Shown: positions 1 through 7,991, numbered from the stretch's first letter. The stretch: DNA of 64,000 nucleotides from Methylophilus methylotrophus DSM 46235 = ATCC 53528 (GCF_000378225.1 NZ_KB905141.1:573326-637325); one strand, 5' to 3'. Notes: generated by a model not told the origin, from the letters alone. Made by a program: numbers and translations.

Positions 1-696
1 CGCGGCAACAGTCTGTCACTGACACGGGGACAGGAAATTACAGCGATTGGTCACTCCAATGGTGCTCCCGCCCCACTCACTTCCAGAGGGGAAATACAGG
101 GCCTATATTCCACCCCTTCCGGCAATATGATACGTAGTAGCGCAAAGTTCCTGATGGGCGCCAGCGGTAGCGGCTTGTTCGACATGCAAGGCAGACTGGT
201 TGGGATTAATACCTTTAAAACCGCTGGTCGCGGTGGCAGCATACACTTCGCCCTGCCGGTTGAATGGCTGGAAACCTTGGAAAAAATGCCGGCAAGTAGC
301 GATTTTCCTATCACCGGCAAAGCCCTGTGGGAAGAAGATGAGGACAAGAAACCTTTTTATATGCGGGCAGCAGTACCCGAATCGCGCCAGGATTGGGTAA
401 CGCTGGAAAAAATAAGCACGCTGTGGACACAGCAAGAAGTCAGCAGTGCAGACGCGTGGTTTAGCCTGGGCTTGTCACAACAATCGTTAAAACACTTTGA
501 AGCCGCCGCCATCTCTTTTGATAAAGCAGTTGCACTAGACAACCAATTTGTAGAAGCCTGGTTCAGGCGTGGTGAAGTGGCACAACTGCTGGGCGACGTG
601 CAAACCGTACACACGGTAGAAACGCGGCTGCAACAAATTGATCCCTTACTGGTCACGGCTTACCAGGCGTATCTTGGTTGTGGACCAGACTGCTAA
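1..696 (+). CDS. Trypsin-like serine protease with C-terminal TPR repeats (5' partial)
   Basis: The reading frame is open from base 1, so the N-terminus lies outside the window; 231 residues are visible. The motif GASGSG (bases 157-174) fits the nucleophile-serine loop of chymotrypsin-fold proteases, and the following GLFDMQGRLVGINTF is the usual strand after it. From about fragment residue 145 onward two TPR-like helices pairs appear (AWFSLGLSQQSLKHFEAAAISFDKA, shortened here to its pattern of small and aromatic residues, then EAWFRRGEVAQLLGD). Known of the family: such S1/TPR proteins are periplasmic or membrane-linked, but no signal can be seen here. Catalytic His and Asp must lie upstream. 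The substrate is unknown. A degenerate inactive protease is possible but the Ser loop looks intact. Confidence 0.75.
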   Translation, partial: RGNSLSLTRGQEITAIGHSNGAPAPLTSRGEIQGLYSTPSGNMIRSSAKFLMGASGSGLFDMQGRLVGINTFKTAGRGGSIHFALPVEWLETLEKMPASSDFPITGKALWEEDEDKKPFYMRAAVPESRQDWVTLEKISTLWTQQEVSSADAWFSLGLSQQSLKHFEAAAISFDKAVALDNQFVEAWFRRGEVAQLLGDVQTVHTVETRLQQIDPLLVTAYQAYLGCGPDC

Positions 697-723
697 AAAT
701 AACGCTTTCACTGTTGGTCTTGA

Positions 724-760
724 AAAACACTCTTTGCAGCTTCCACAGCCGGGTGTTTTT
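724..760 (+). terminator. Probable intrinsic terminator after the protease gene
   Basis: The arms AAAACACTC (724-732) and GGGTGTTTT (751-759) pair with one G-U, around an 18-base loop, and a T run follows. The loop is long, so this is a moderate call. It lies 28 bases after the protease stop codon and before the aminotransferase leader. Confidence 0.45.
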
Positions 761-849
761 GCGTAGAATATCGCGTTTTTCATTTTTTTGCAGGCTGCAT
801 TCATGCATCGCCTGCCCGAGCAAAATACGACCTCTACAAGGAAGCAATC

Positions 850-2061
850 TTGAGCCAAGCTGCCGCCAGCGTGCTGTCTGCGCGCGTGTTATCGATTAAA
901 GAATCCCCCACTCTGGCCATTACTGCCAAAGCGGCTAAATACAAGTCAGAAGGCCGCCCGATTATTGGCTTGGCCGCCGGCGAGCCTGACTTTGATACGC
1001 CCCAGCATATTAAAGATGCCGCCAAAGCAGCGATTGATGCAGGCTATACCAAATACACACCGGTCAGCGGCATCCCTGCCCTGAAAAAAGCCATCGTCAA
1101 CAAATTCAAGAACGAAAACGGTTTTGACTATGCCGTGAACGAAGTGATTGTCGGCGTCGGCGGCAAGCAGACCATTTTCAACCTTTGTCTGGCCGTGTTG
1201 AATCCTGGCGACGAAGTGATTGTGCCCGCCCCTTACTGGGTCAGCTATGCCGATATCGCCATGGTGGCCGAGGCCAAACCAGTGATTATCGAGTGCGGTA
1301 TTGAGCAAGGCTTCAAACTGTTGCCAGCCCAGCTGGAATCCGCCATCACTGCGAAGACCAAACTGGTGATGTTTAACTCCCCTTCCAACCCCACCGGCGC
1401 CGTATATACCTTGGACGAATTAAAAGCGCTAGGTGAGGTATTGCTAAAACACCCGCACGTACTGGTCGCAACAGACGACATGTACGAGCACGTCAACCTC
1501 ACTGGCGAAAAATTCCATAACATCCTCAATGCTGCCCCGGGCCTTAAAGACCGCTGCATAGTTTTGAATGGCGTTTCCAAAGCCTACTCAATGACAGGCT
1601 GGCGCATTGGTTACGCGGCAGGTCCTGCTTATATCATCAAGGCCATGGAAATCCTGCAAAGCCAGTCAACCAGTAATCCGGCTTCTATTTCACAATATGC
1701 AGCAGAAGCCGCCTTGAGCGGCTCGCAAGACTGTATCAAGCCTATGGTGGCGGCCTTCCGCGAGCGCCACAAATATGTGGTTGACCGCTTTAATGCCATT
1801 CCTGGCTTAAGTTGCCTAATGGCAGGTGGCGCATTTTATGCATTTCCGGATGCACGCCAAGCCATTACCAATCTGCATCAAGCGGGCAAAATCAAGGAGA
1901 TGACAGATATGGCCCTGGCAGAATACCTGCTTGAAGAACACAATGTCGCCGTGGTGCCTGGCTCTGCGTTTGGTGCTGAAGGTTACTTCCGCATCTCGTT
2001 TGCTACCAGCATGGAAAACCTGCGCGAAGCGCTGGACCGCATTGAAAAAGCACTGAGCTGA
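850..2061 (+). CDS. aspC: Pyridoxal-phosphate aminotransferase, aspartate type (class I)
   Basis: A 403-residue fold-type I aminotransferase, probably transferring the amino group between aspartate and 2-oxoglutarate in the cytoplasm. Visible motifs are NPTG (Asn near residue 180), the PLP lysine in SKAYSMTGWRIG (Lys near 244), and the substrate-carboxylate arginine in GYFRISFA (near 381). Length matches the I-gamma subgroup. The start is TTG at 850; AAGGAAG ends six bases upstream, and the nearest upstream ATG (803) is out of frame. Some members of this subgroup also accept prephenate or other amino acids, so the exact substrate is inferred. It is a single-gene unit, convergent with the next gene and separated from it by a strong terminator. 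Confidence 0.88.
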   Translation: MSQAAASVLSARVLSIKESPTLAITAKAAKYKSEGRPIIGLAAGEPDFDTPQHIKDAAKAAIDAGYTKYTPVSGIPALKKAIVNKFKNENGFDYAVNEVIVGVGGKQTIFNLCLAVLNPGDEVIVPAPYWVSYADIAMVAEAKPVIIECGIEQGFKLLPAQLESAITAKTKLVMFNSPSNPTGAVYTLDELKALGEVLLKHPHVLVATDDMYEHVNLTGEKFHNILNAAPGLKDRCIVLNGVSKAYSMTGWRIGYAAGPAYIIKAMEILQSQSTSNPASISQYAAEAALSGSQDCIKPMVAAFRERHKYVVDRFNAIPGLSCLMAGGAFYAFPDARQAITNLHQAGKIKEMTDMALAEYLLEEHNVAVVPGSAFGAEGYFRISFATSMENLREALDRIEKALS

Positions 2062-2090
2062 TTAAACAGCTGATTAAATAAAGTGCCATC

Positions 2091-2126
2091 CCAATAAAAA
2101 AGCGCCGTATGGCGCTTTTTTATTGG
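2091..2126. terminator. Bidirectional intrinsic terminator
   Basis: A perfect inverted repeat with 16-base arms (CCAATAAAAAAGCGCC and its complement) around the four-base loop GTAT. It has an A tract before and a T tract after the GC stem, so it works on both strands, serving the convergent aminotransferase and retention-module genes. Confidence 0.92.
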
Positions 2127-2137
2127 ATTCGTTGCGG

Positions 2138-2692
2138 TTAGGAATCTTTAATCAGGTCATTCAGCAAGCTTTGCTGCAAAGCCACTTCACTCGGCAGGCC
2201 AGTACTTGCCATCAGGTCGGCCATGCCACTCACTTCTGTCGCTAGTACCTGAGCCGTAGCATGATCCTGGATTAAATCCTCAATGTTCAGGCTGGAACCC
2301 TGTTCGGCTTCCAGCAAGACCGTTGCCGAAAAAGCAGAAAAGGTGTTTTCTTCAGGCATTTCACTGAGCAAGGCAGATAAATCCAGCACATCCTGACCAG
2401 ACTGCACTGAAGCCAGCACCTGCTGCAACAACCATGGGTGTATGGCATCGTCACTGGCATCGGCGGCATACTGGCTGGTCAGTTGCGTCGTCATGGTAAT
2501 GGCTTGTTGCCCGCTGAACTGCATCGCGTCACCTGTAATGGTTGCCAGCGATAATACACTTCCGGCAGTTGTCACCACCTGGTCACCTTCACGCAACAGA
2601 TCGCCAACGGCGAGCATGCGATGCTGGCCACGGCCATCAACCACCTCCACTTGACCTTCTATACTCGCTACTGTTCCTATCATGGTTCTCAT
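2138..2692 (-). CDS. Orphan retention-module protein (LapA/BapA adhesin N-terminus type)
   Basis: A 184-residue protein with no signal peptide. The N-terminal part (MRTMIGTVASIEGQVEVVDG, then a VGDLLREGDQVVTTAG segment near residues 30-50) has the V-x-G-x-V...GD-x-L-x-x-GD pattern of the retention module that anchors giant type I-secreted adhesins in the outer membrane. Known: in those proteins the module is followed by thousands of residues of repeats. Seen: here the gene simply stops after an acidic, Leu-rich helical tail. Start chosen at 2692 because AGGAG sits six bases upstream; an in-frame start at 2785 has no such support. No secretion genes are nearby. It could be a relic of an adhesin or a stand-alone regulator; function is not known. 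Confidence 0.6.
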   Translation of the reverse strand: MRTMIGTVASIEGQVEVVDGRGQHRMLAVGDLLREGDQVVTTAGSVLSLATITGDAMQFSGQQAITMTTQLTSQYAADASDDAIHPWLLQQVLASVQSGQDVLDLSALLSEMPEENTFSAFSATVLLEAEQGSSLNIEDLIQDHATAQVLATEVSGMADLMASTGLPSEVALQQSLLNDLIKDS

Positions 2693-2860
2693 ATCCTTCT
2701 CCTGCCCTGCATTATAAGTCAGCACCCTGCTAAAGCCGCGCATGTCAAGAATAATTGCATCCAAAATTACAAATATTTTCCTCAAACTGACTGTTAATGA
2801 GGCATTTTGTTTCGACCATTCGCACCCAGAAAAAAATATAAAATTTTTCGCAAAAAGTAG

Positions 2861-2889
2861 TTGACCAAGGGCCGAGGCATCAGTAATAT
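2861..2889 (+). promoter_or_regulatory. Sigma-70 promoter for tRNA-Asn
   Basis: TTGACC (2861-2866), a 17-base spacer and TAATAT (2884-2889) fit a sigma-70 promoter. The predicted transcription start is about 17 bases before the mature tRNA 5' end. Confidence 0.6.
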
Positions 2890-2913
2890 AGCGCCTTCAA
2901 ACGACGTACCGAT

Positions 2914-2989
2914 TCCTCAATAGCTCAGTCGGTAGAGCGCCGGACTGTTAATCCGTAGGTCCCTGGTTCGAGCCCAGGTTGAGGAGCCA
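2914..2989 (+). tRNA. tRNA-Asn (anticodon GTT)
   Basis: A 76-base cloverleaf: acceptor stem TCCTCAA/TTGAGGA, D arm with AGCTCAGTCGGTAGAGC, anticodon stem CGGAC-TGTTAAT-..., T arm with GGTTCGAGCC, discriminator G and an encoded CCA (2987-2989). The anticodon GTT reads Asn codons. Its 3' end is the insertion site of the mobile element that follows, and the recombinase gene on the opposite strand ends inside this tRNA gene. Confidence 0.97.
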
Positions 2990-4573
2990 ACTTGATGCAA
3001 AAGTGGGCACTGTTAAATCAGTGCCCATTTTTTTCGTCTCAACAATCGCACTTGCCATGGCGTCATAACTTCCTAATATGGTCGCCTCTCCATCTTTAAG
3101 CATTATTTGCTGGATCAGCCCTTTTAAGTATTGTTTGCCGAAATTAGATTTTCGGTCTGCGAGCTTTTCTTTCAGAACTTGCGCAAATACTTTGATGTTC
3201 TTTTGATTCAGTGCATCGACTGGCATATCCTGCTGCCGCTTCATGGCTGCGATCTCAAGCAAAATATCCTGTCGTCTGGTCTGGATGCTTCTTGATCTGG
3301 CTTGCAAGGTTTCATCCATCGGCAAAAAGCCCTTTTCCACCGCTTCAAACAATCGCTCATTGCGCTGGTTTAGTTCTTCCAGTTCCTTTTGTAGCGGTTG
3401 AGCGTGATTGGTTTGCTCTTTGTTGCGCTGGACAACCCGTTTCCGCATCTCTTGCATCATTGTGGAAACTCGCTCCGGCGTGAAAACCTTGTCTGCAAGG
3501 GTGGTCAGTATGAGATTGTCCAGTTTTTCCATTGGAACAGCAGGCATGGTGCATAAATGATTGCCCTTCCCGATGCGTGTATTGCATTTATAGTACCGAT
3601 AGCGCCCTCCTTTACCCGTTGCCAGTGTCATGCCAGCACCACAGATGCCGCATTTCAATATGCCTGTGAGCAGTGTCGGGGAATTGACCAACCTCGGCGG
3701 CACTTTTGCGGGCGCGCGCTCCGCTCTGCGGATGCGTGCGTCCTCAAACGTGCTCGCCTCGATGATGGCAGGTATCTCGACCTTGATCCATTCCTCAGAT
3801 GGTTTAAGCTCGCCTGTCTTGTTGTTCCGTTTGTTAAAGTAATACTCGCCAATGTAGGCTTTATTGCTAAGCACCTCATGCACACGGCCGCGGTTCCATT
3901 TTTGGGTGCGTAAGCGGATATTTTTATCATTTAGATAGGTAGCAATCTCTTTTGCGCCCATGTGACCGTATTCATTGCCAAACAGGTACAAATGAAAAAT
4001 CTTTTTGACGATTTCAGATTCCACGGGATCAATGTCAATTTTCTTTTTCTTTTTGCCCTTGGCGCCCATGATCTCGATTTCAATCGCCCGATAGCCAAAT
4101 GGTGCGCGTGATCCGTTCATAAATCCGCGTTTGGCATTTTCTTTCATGGCGCGGATGGTGTGCTTGCCGTTCTCTTTGCTTTGGTACTCATCAAACAAGC
4201 TGAAAATCTTGCTCGCCATTTCACCGGCTGGATCGTCACTTGTAATCTGAGTAATTGAAACCAGCTTACAATGCGCCCGCTTCAATCTGCGTTCATAGTT
4301 CAAAAACTCAAACATATCGCGAAAAAAGCGTGACCGACTGTGCACAATGATGGCCTCATAAGGTTCGCTATCGCTTGTAGCGTCTGCAATCATTTGTTGA
4401 AAGACTGGACGCCTGTCATCGGTAGCGGATGCACCTGGCTCGATATATTCCATCGCGACAACATAGCCATTTGCCTGACACCAGTCACGCATTTGATTAA
4501 TCTGATCAGGGATAGATAAATCCTTTTCAGCTTGTCTGACTGTGGAAACTCTCGCATAAAGTGCAACCGCCAT
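2948..4573 (-). CDS. Large serine recombinase (site-specific integrase)
   Basis: 541 residues. The N-terminal resolvase domain (about 2-150) has YARVST with the nucleophile Ser10 and SRSRFFRD in the active-site helix. A recombinase domain follows (about 165-290, NGSRAPFGYRA), then a zinc ribbon with CGICG and a CN/C pair (about 305-350), and a coiled-coil region (about 370-440). Its role is integration and excision of the element between att sites via a phosphoserine intermediate. The last 14 codons, including the stop, lie within the complement of tRNA-Asn (tail WLLNLGSNQGPTD), so the C-terminus is specified by the host tRNA. A GGGCGG-like ribosome site lies eight bases before the ATG. It is the gene nearest the left att site. 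Confidence 0.93.
   Translation of the reverse strand: MAVALYARVSTVRQAEKDLSIPDQINQMRDWCQANGYVVAMEYIEPGASATDDRRPVFQQMIADATSDSEPYEAIIVHSRSRFFRDMFEFLNYERRLKRAHCKLVSITQITSDDPAGEMASKIFSLFDEYQSKENGKHTIRAMKENAKRGFMNGSRAPFGYRAIEIEIMGAKGKKKKKIDIDPVESEIVKKIFHLYLFGNEYGHMGAKEIATYLNDKNIRLRTQKWNRGRVHEVLSNKAYIGEYYFNKRNNKTGELKPSEEWIKVEIPAIIEASTFEDARIRRAERAPAKVPPRLVNSPTLLTGILKCGICGAGMTLATGKGGRYRYYKCNTRIGKGNHLCTMPAVPMEKLDNLILTTLADKVFTPERVSTMMQEMRKRVVQRNKEQTNHAQPLQKELEELNQRNERLFEAVEKGFLPMDETLQARSRSIQTRRQDILLEIAAMKRQQDMPVDALNQKNIKVFAQVLKEKLADRKSNFGKQYLKGLIQQIMLKDGEATILGSYDAMASAIVETKKMGTDLTVPTFASSWLLNLGSNQGPTD
2984..2990 (+). repeat. Putative attL core GAGCCAA
   Basis: This seven-base core covers the last bases of tRNA-Asn plus one base. 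It is matched at 7992-7998; the longer contexts TTGAGGAGCCAA and TTGGAGAGCCAA agree at 10 of 12 positions. Serine integrases use short cores, so this length is plausible, but chance cannot be excluded. Confidence 0.5.
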
Positions 4574-4658
4574 TTTATTTACCGCCCTTCCTTAAAAAGT
4601 CAGTCTTAATTCAATAGTCTTACCTGTACAGAATTTAAGAGATACCACAACGATCTGT

Positions 4659-5189
4659 TCATCTTTCAGCAGCCCAAACTTCATTTTCAGGTTTTATTGG
4701 TGGTGTGATCAATTCTGTTTTGATGTTCTCAACGTCTGGTATTGATTTGACATGCCACCTGATTAATTTGATATTTGCAGAAGCTAATACCTGATTTTTC
4801 TTTTGATCTTGCAATTGCCTCGAAGAGCTTTCATGAGTTGAATCATCAAGTTCAATTACCGCCAAAACAGAAGAATCCTTATTACAAATTACAAAATCAG
4901 CACTCATTCTATTTACGCGATTTATCCAAGACTGATAATCGAAGCCCTTCTTAACTCCTAAAAAGCGTGACAACTGCACTTGTGCCAAAACGATCTTGTC
5001 AGGAAGTGCTTCAATTAGTCGAAAATAGAGTATTTGCTCAGGCTGCGATAGTGGTTTTTTTACATAATAAGGCCATACCTGATCATTATCATTTAATTGC
5101 TGATCCTCTAATGGCTGGTCTTTTTTCTTCAACTTAAGCAATAAAATAAAAACTATTAATACGATTGCAAAGACAATAAAAAAACTCAT
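4659..5189 (-). CDS. Membrane-anchored DUF2726 protein
   Basis: 176 residues: one N-terminal transmembrane helix (about 3-19) followed by a Lys-rich stop-transfer, then a DUF2726 domain (about 45-165). Visible are SQPEQILYFRL at the domain start, the FVICNKDSSVLAVIELDDSTH stretch (given only by its VIELDD core), and a late KLIRWH strand. Known: DUF2726 resembles nuclease-like folds of the restriction-endonuclease type and often sits in mobile or defence contexts. The D/E-x-D pattern is compatible with metal binding, but activity is inference. GAGGGG lies five bases before the ATG. It follows the 41-residue ORF in the same direction after 31 bases. Confidence 0.7.
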   Translation of the reverse strand: MSFFIVFAIVLIVFILLLKLKKKDQPLEDQQLNDNDQVWPYYVKKPLSQPEQILYFRLIEALPDKIVLAQVQLSRFLGVKKGFDYQSWINRVNRMSADFVICNKDSSVLAVIELDDSTHESSSRQLQDQKKNQVLASANIKLIRWHVKSIPDVENIKTELITPPIKPENEVWAAER

Positions 5190-5220
5190 AAATACCCCTC
5201 AATCTAATATAAAACTCTTA

Positions 5221-5346
5221 CTACTCATCTTCTTCTATACGTTGTAACAACTCAGCTAAGATTTCTGGAAAAAACGTGCTAATCAACTGAATCTCAATTT
5301 CTTTCAAACTTTCAGATACAAAATTATGATGAATGACCGCTACCAT
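5221..5346 (-). CDS. 41-residue ORF translationally coupled to the Rep-like gene
   Basis: A short reading frame of 41 residues (MVAVIHHNFV... ending ...LLQRIEEDE) whose ATG overlaps the stop codon of the Rep-like gene by seven bases (ATGGTAG), with AGGTGA just upstream. The product is predicted to be helical and acidic at the C-terminus, with no cysteine or membrane segment. The overlap and operon position argue that it is real and made in proportion to the Rep-like protein. Nothing about its function is recognised; a small regulator of replication or copy number is a guess. Confidence 0.45.
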   Translation of the reverse strand: MVAVIHHNFVSESLKEIEIQLISTFFPEILAELLQRIEEDE

Positions 5347-6413
5347 TCACCTAACCTCATTTCATTGGCTCTGCGGTCAACTTCCTGCTGCCATGTCAGT
5401 GGGTCATGTATTTCAGAAACGATATTGAACAAATGCTGAAACGCTTCATCCATGTATGACTTTTGATTGCCTGAATATAAAACGTCTATTGCCGCCACTC
5501 TTTTGACGTAACCATAAACACTCATTGCAATACGTGTTAATCGCTCATCGTACATATCAAGCGGTTTATGCTCACGCTTGACACCTAAACCTTGAAGCTG
5601 GTTTATTTGCGTTAGCAGATCCAACCATAGCGGATGCATATCCCACCGTGATCGGTTGCTGTCATCTGCTTTAACTCTTAAGGTGGTGTGATTGGTTGAA
5701 AGCAATCGCAAAAGGTCTGCTTGACGTTCATCCAATGATTGCATGGATGAAATGCCTATTTTCCGGAGTTGGTCTTTTCTGACTTGCCATTCAATACGCC
5801 AGACATCCTGATCCATACCCCACAGTTTGAAAAGCCAGCTTTTTTGACTTTGCTCATTGATTTCATCGACTTTGTTATAAACCCTGAGCACCACGTTTTC
5901 AGTGCCGAATTTAAAAGTCTGGACTTTGCCATCCTTGCGAAATTGGCTGTCCTTGGTTGATCGGGATACAAAACTGTCCTCGTCAAAATCGACCACTGGC
6001 AGATGGTAGTCCAAAGCATAGTCAACACGCGACAATCGCTCTGGCTGGGCTTGCATTAACCCCACAGATGCAGCCCAGTTCAAGAAACGTTGATGCAAAT
6101 CGAGCAAGCTGTTATGCCATAAAGCAATACTGCGGAATTTAACGAAAAAATTAGGACGGTTAAATTCGCCAAACTGAATGATGAACACATCATTTTCAAT
6201 CAGGAAGGGATAACCGCTTGATGTGCCATGTGAGGCAAGCAAGAAATCTTCACAACCGAGTTTAATTGGCTTGGGCTTGTTAATCTTAGCCTTGATTAAT
6301 GCCTCTTTCTGGGATGCTAAGTCCACAAAATCAAGTCTGGCCTGATCGAGCGGGATCAAGTAATAGGCACACTCAATTGTGTCGAAGCAGGATAGAAGGA
6401 ACTTGAAAGCCAT
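5340..6413 (-). CDS. Replication initiation protein-like (Rep_trans type)
   Basis: 357 residues. The central part has the pattern of rolling-circle replication initiators of the Rep_trans family: RVDYALDYHLP (about 128-138) with acidic residues after a beta strand, FKFGTENVVLRVYNK (about 168-182, fitting the RxYDK-type strand), and VWRIEWQVRKDQLRK (about 205-219). A nicking tyrosine may be the one in RVYNK. Known: such proteins nick one strand at a double-strand origin. Here it would let the element replicate once excised. It follows the RHH-like gene after six bases and overlaps the 41-residue ORF. The family call rests on motif pattern only and may be wrong. Confidence 0.5.
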   Translation of the reverse strand: MAFKFLLSCFDTIECAYYLIPLDQARLDFVDLASQKEALIKAKINKPKPIKLGCEDFLLASHGTSSGYPFLIENDVFIIQFGEFNRPNFFVKFRSIALWHNSLLDLHQRFLNWAASVGLMQAQPERLSRVDYALDYHLPVVDFDEDSFVSRSTKDSQFRKDGKVQTFKFGTENVVLRVYNKVDEINEQSQKSWLFKLWGMDQDVWRIEWQVRKDQLRKIGISSMQSLDERQADLLRLLSTNHTTLRVKADDSNRSRWDMHPLWLDLLTQINQLQGLGVKREHKPLDMYDERLTRIAMSVYGYVKRVAAIDVLYSGNQKSYMDEAFQHLFNIVSEIHDPLTWQQEVDRRANEMRLGEW

Positions 6414-6419
6414 TTAAAA

Positions 6420-6755
6420 TTACTTCTCTTTACCAACGGATTGGTTGAGATTTAACGAAGCTCTTGATAGCTGCTCATCGGAAATAAAATTTATTTTTTT
6501 AATCGTTTCAGGTGAAAGCTCTTTATACATAGCTTCAATACCAACCTGAATAACTTCATTAATCATTGCTGACACACTACAGTCGGCAAGTTTGGACATG
6601 TTTTCAATGATAATGAATTGCTGAAAAGGGAAGCGATGGCTTCGTTGAATTGAGGCTCCAATATAGGAACTGAAACCTCTACCTTCAATAACCGATGCTA
6701 GATGCTCTGCTTTAGTTGGCAATTCATTATCATCAATATCGTACTGATTGCTCAT
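6420..6755 (-). CDS. Putative ribbon-helix-helix regulator of the element
   Basis: 111 residues. The centre (FPFQQFIIIENMSKLADCSV, then INEVIQVGIEAMYKEL, about 43-80) gives a beta strand followed by two amphipathic helices as in ribbon-helix-helix DNA-binding proteins. There is no signal or membrane segment. GGAGAG lies six bases before the ATG. It is the first gene of the leftward operon and starts 13 bases from a perfect 20-base palindrome located just after a strong promoter, the usual layout of an autorepressor. The fold assignment is inference; it could instead be another small element-encoded regulator. Confidence 0.5.
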   Translation of the reverse strand: MSNQYDIDDNELPTKAEHLASVIEGRGFSSYIGASIQRSHRFPFQQFIIIENMSKLADCSVSAMINEVIQVGIEAMYKELSPETIKKINFISDEQLSRASLNLNQSVGKEK

Positions 6756-6768
6756 TTGGGACTCTCCA

Positions 6769-6788
6769 TGTAACTAAATTTAGTTACA
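6769..6788. promoter_or_regulatory. Palindromic operator
   Basis: TGTAACTAAATTTAGTTACA is a perfect 20-base palindrome lying between the -10 box and the start codon of the RHH-like gene, where a bound protein would block initiation. It most likely binds the product of that gene. Confidence 0.65.
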
Positions 6789-6817
6789 AATTTAATCCCA
6801 GGAAAAAAGAAAGTCAA
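6789..6817 (-). promoter_or_regulatory. Promoter of the recombinase/rep operon
   Basis: On the minus strand, TTGACT (6817-6812), exactly 17 bases, then TAAATT (6794-6789). The palindromic operator abuts the -10 box. It would drive the RHH-like, Rep-like, 41-residue, DUF2726 and possibly recombinase genes. Confidence 0.65.
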
Positions 6818-6870
6818 TATTGATGTGTTAGATTTTTTTATAGATTAGTATGTGAATGTATTTTAAGCCC

Positions 6871-6889
6871 CCCGTGTTACATAAACGGG
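6871..6889. repeat. Short inverted repeat between divergent element genes
   Basis: CCCGT and ACGGG around a nine-base AT-rich loop, in the 176-base gap between the two divergent transcription units. It could be a leader hairpin or part of a replication origin; nothing else supports either. Confidence 0.3.
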
Positions 6890-6931
6890 ATAATGATTTA
6901 AACCACTAAGCATTTAAAAAGTAGGTAATAA

Positions 6932-7885
6932 ATGCCACGCAGAAGAAAATCGAAACATACTGGATCTCTTCTAGATACAGCTCTTAATGAAGACTGGAAA
7001 TTTTCATTAGTAGCTAGCGGCCTAATATTTATCATAGCAGGTTCAATTCCCTTATTGTTTCAAGGGACAGTTTTATCCATAACAGCTTTGTTGCTGCAAA
7101 AGCTTGGGTATCTGCTTGGTGTTATGTTTCTAGGCATATCAGTCATCAAAGTTATTGCATTACTTTTACTAGCTAAAAAGTCAAACCTAAACTATGTATC
7201 AAATAACTTAAGACAAGAATCAAGGACAAATCTTTCAAAAGAAATTAATCTAGAGCCCGCTCTGGAGACCATATTCAATCCGAAGATTTCTTCATTTAGA
7301 GAGAATCGAGAATGGAGCCTGAAATTAATTCAAGAGTTGGAATGGAAGCTTTTTGAAGAGCTTTGTGTAAGCCTCTACAAAGAGAATGGATTTAAAGCTG
7401 AAGCTACGCCTCTAGGTGGGGATGGTGGAATCGATATAAAGCTCTTTAAGGGTGTGTCAAATACGCCATTGGCAATTGTTCAGTGCAAATCGTGGAGCCA
7501 AAAAGTTGGCGTGAAGCCTATAAGAGAGTTCTTGGGTGTAATGAAGCACGAAGGAGTATCTCACGGCTTTTATTTAACGACCAGTGACTTCACACCTGAA
7601 GCAGAATACGTGGCAAACCAAAATGGAATCAGGCTAGCAAATGGTCATAAGATCCTTAAAATGATACAAAAACTAAATCAAGAAACACAAAACAAGCTCT
7701 ATAGCAAAATAGCTCACGGTGATTATAAAACTCCAACATGTCCAAGTTGTGGCGTGAAAATGCAACGTAGAAAAAGTGCTAATCGCGAATTCTGGGGATG
7801 TCGTTATTTCCCTAAGTGTAGACAAAGGCTCAAATTAAGATCAGTTGATATCCCAGACAAAAGTCCAAACTATTGGCAGTATTGA
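6932..7885 (+). CDS. Membrane-linked Mrr-type restriction endonuclease with C-terminal zinc finger
   Basis: 317 residues in three parts. Two transmembrane helices (about 24-48 and 55-88); an Mrr_cat nuclease domain (about 135-235) with LSLYKENGFKAE-like entry, GGDGGIDI supplying the catalytic Asp and QCKSW supplying Gln-x-Lys; and a topoisomerase-type zinc ribbon (CPSCG...GCRYFPKC, about 267-298). Known: Mrr proteins cut methylated or foreign DNA, and this TM-Mrr-zinc layout recurs in bacterial genomes. Inferred: a defence or superinfection-exclusion function carried by the element. AGG sits about six bases before the ATG. Transcribed away from the rest of the element; codon use is AT-rich compared with flanking genes. 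Confidence 0.82.
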   Translation: MPRRRKSKHTGSLLDTALNEDWKFSLVASGLIFIIAGSIPLLFQGTVLSITALLLQKLGYLLGVMFLGISVIKVIALLLLAKKSNLNYVSNNLRQESRTNLSKEINLEPALETIFNPKISSFRENREWSLKLIQELEWKLFEELCVSLYKENGFKAEATPLGGDGGIDIKLFKGVSNTPLAIVQCKSWSQKVGVKPIREFLGVMKHEGVSHGFYLTTSDFTPEAEYVANQNGIRLANGHKILKMIQKLNQETQNKLYSKIAHGDYKTPTCPSCGVKMQRRKSANREFWGCRYFPKCRQRLKLRSVDIPDKSPNYWQY

Positions 7886-7991
7886 ACAGCCGTTTACACA
7901 AAATTAAGGACAGCCTCCTGAAAACAAACACCTACAGTACATGTGATATCAAAGTCTTAATCATCCAGTTATGAGTTTTATCTGAATTGGA

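Noticed and set aside
4659-7885. Complete restriction-modification system in the mobile element
   Set aside because: An Mrr-like nuclease is present but no methyltransferase or specificity subunit can be seen.
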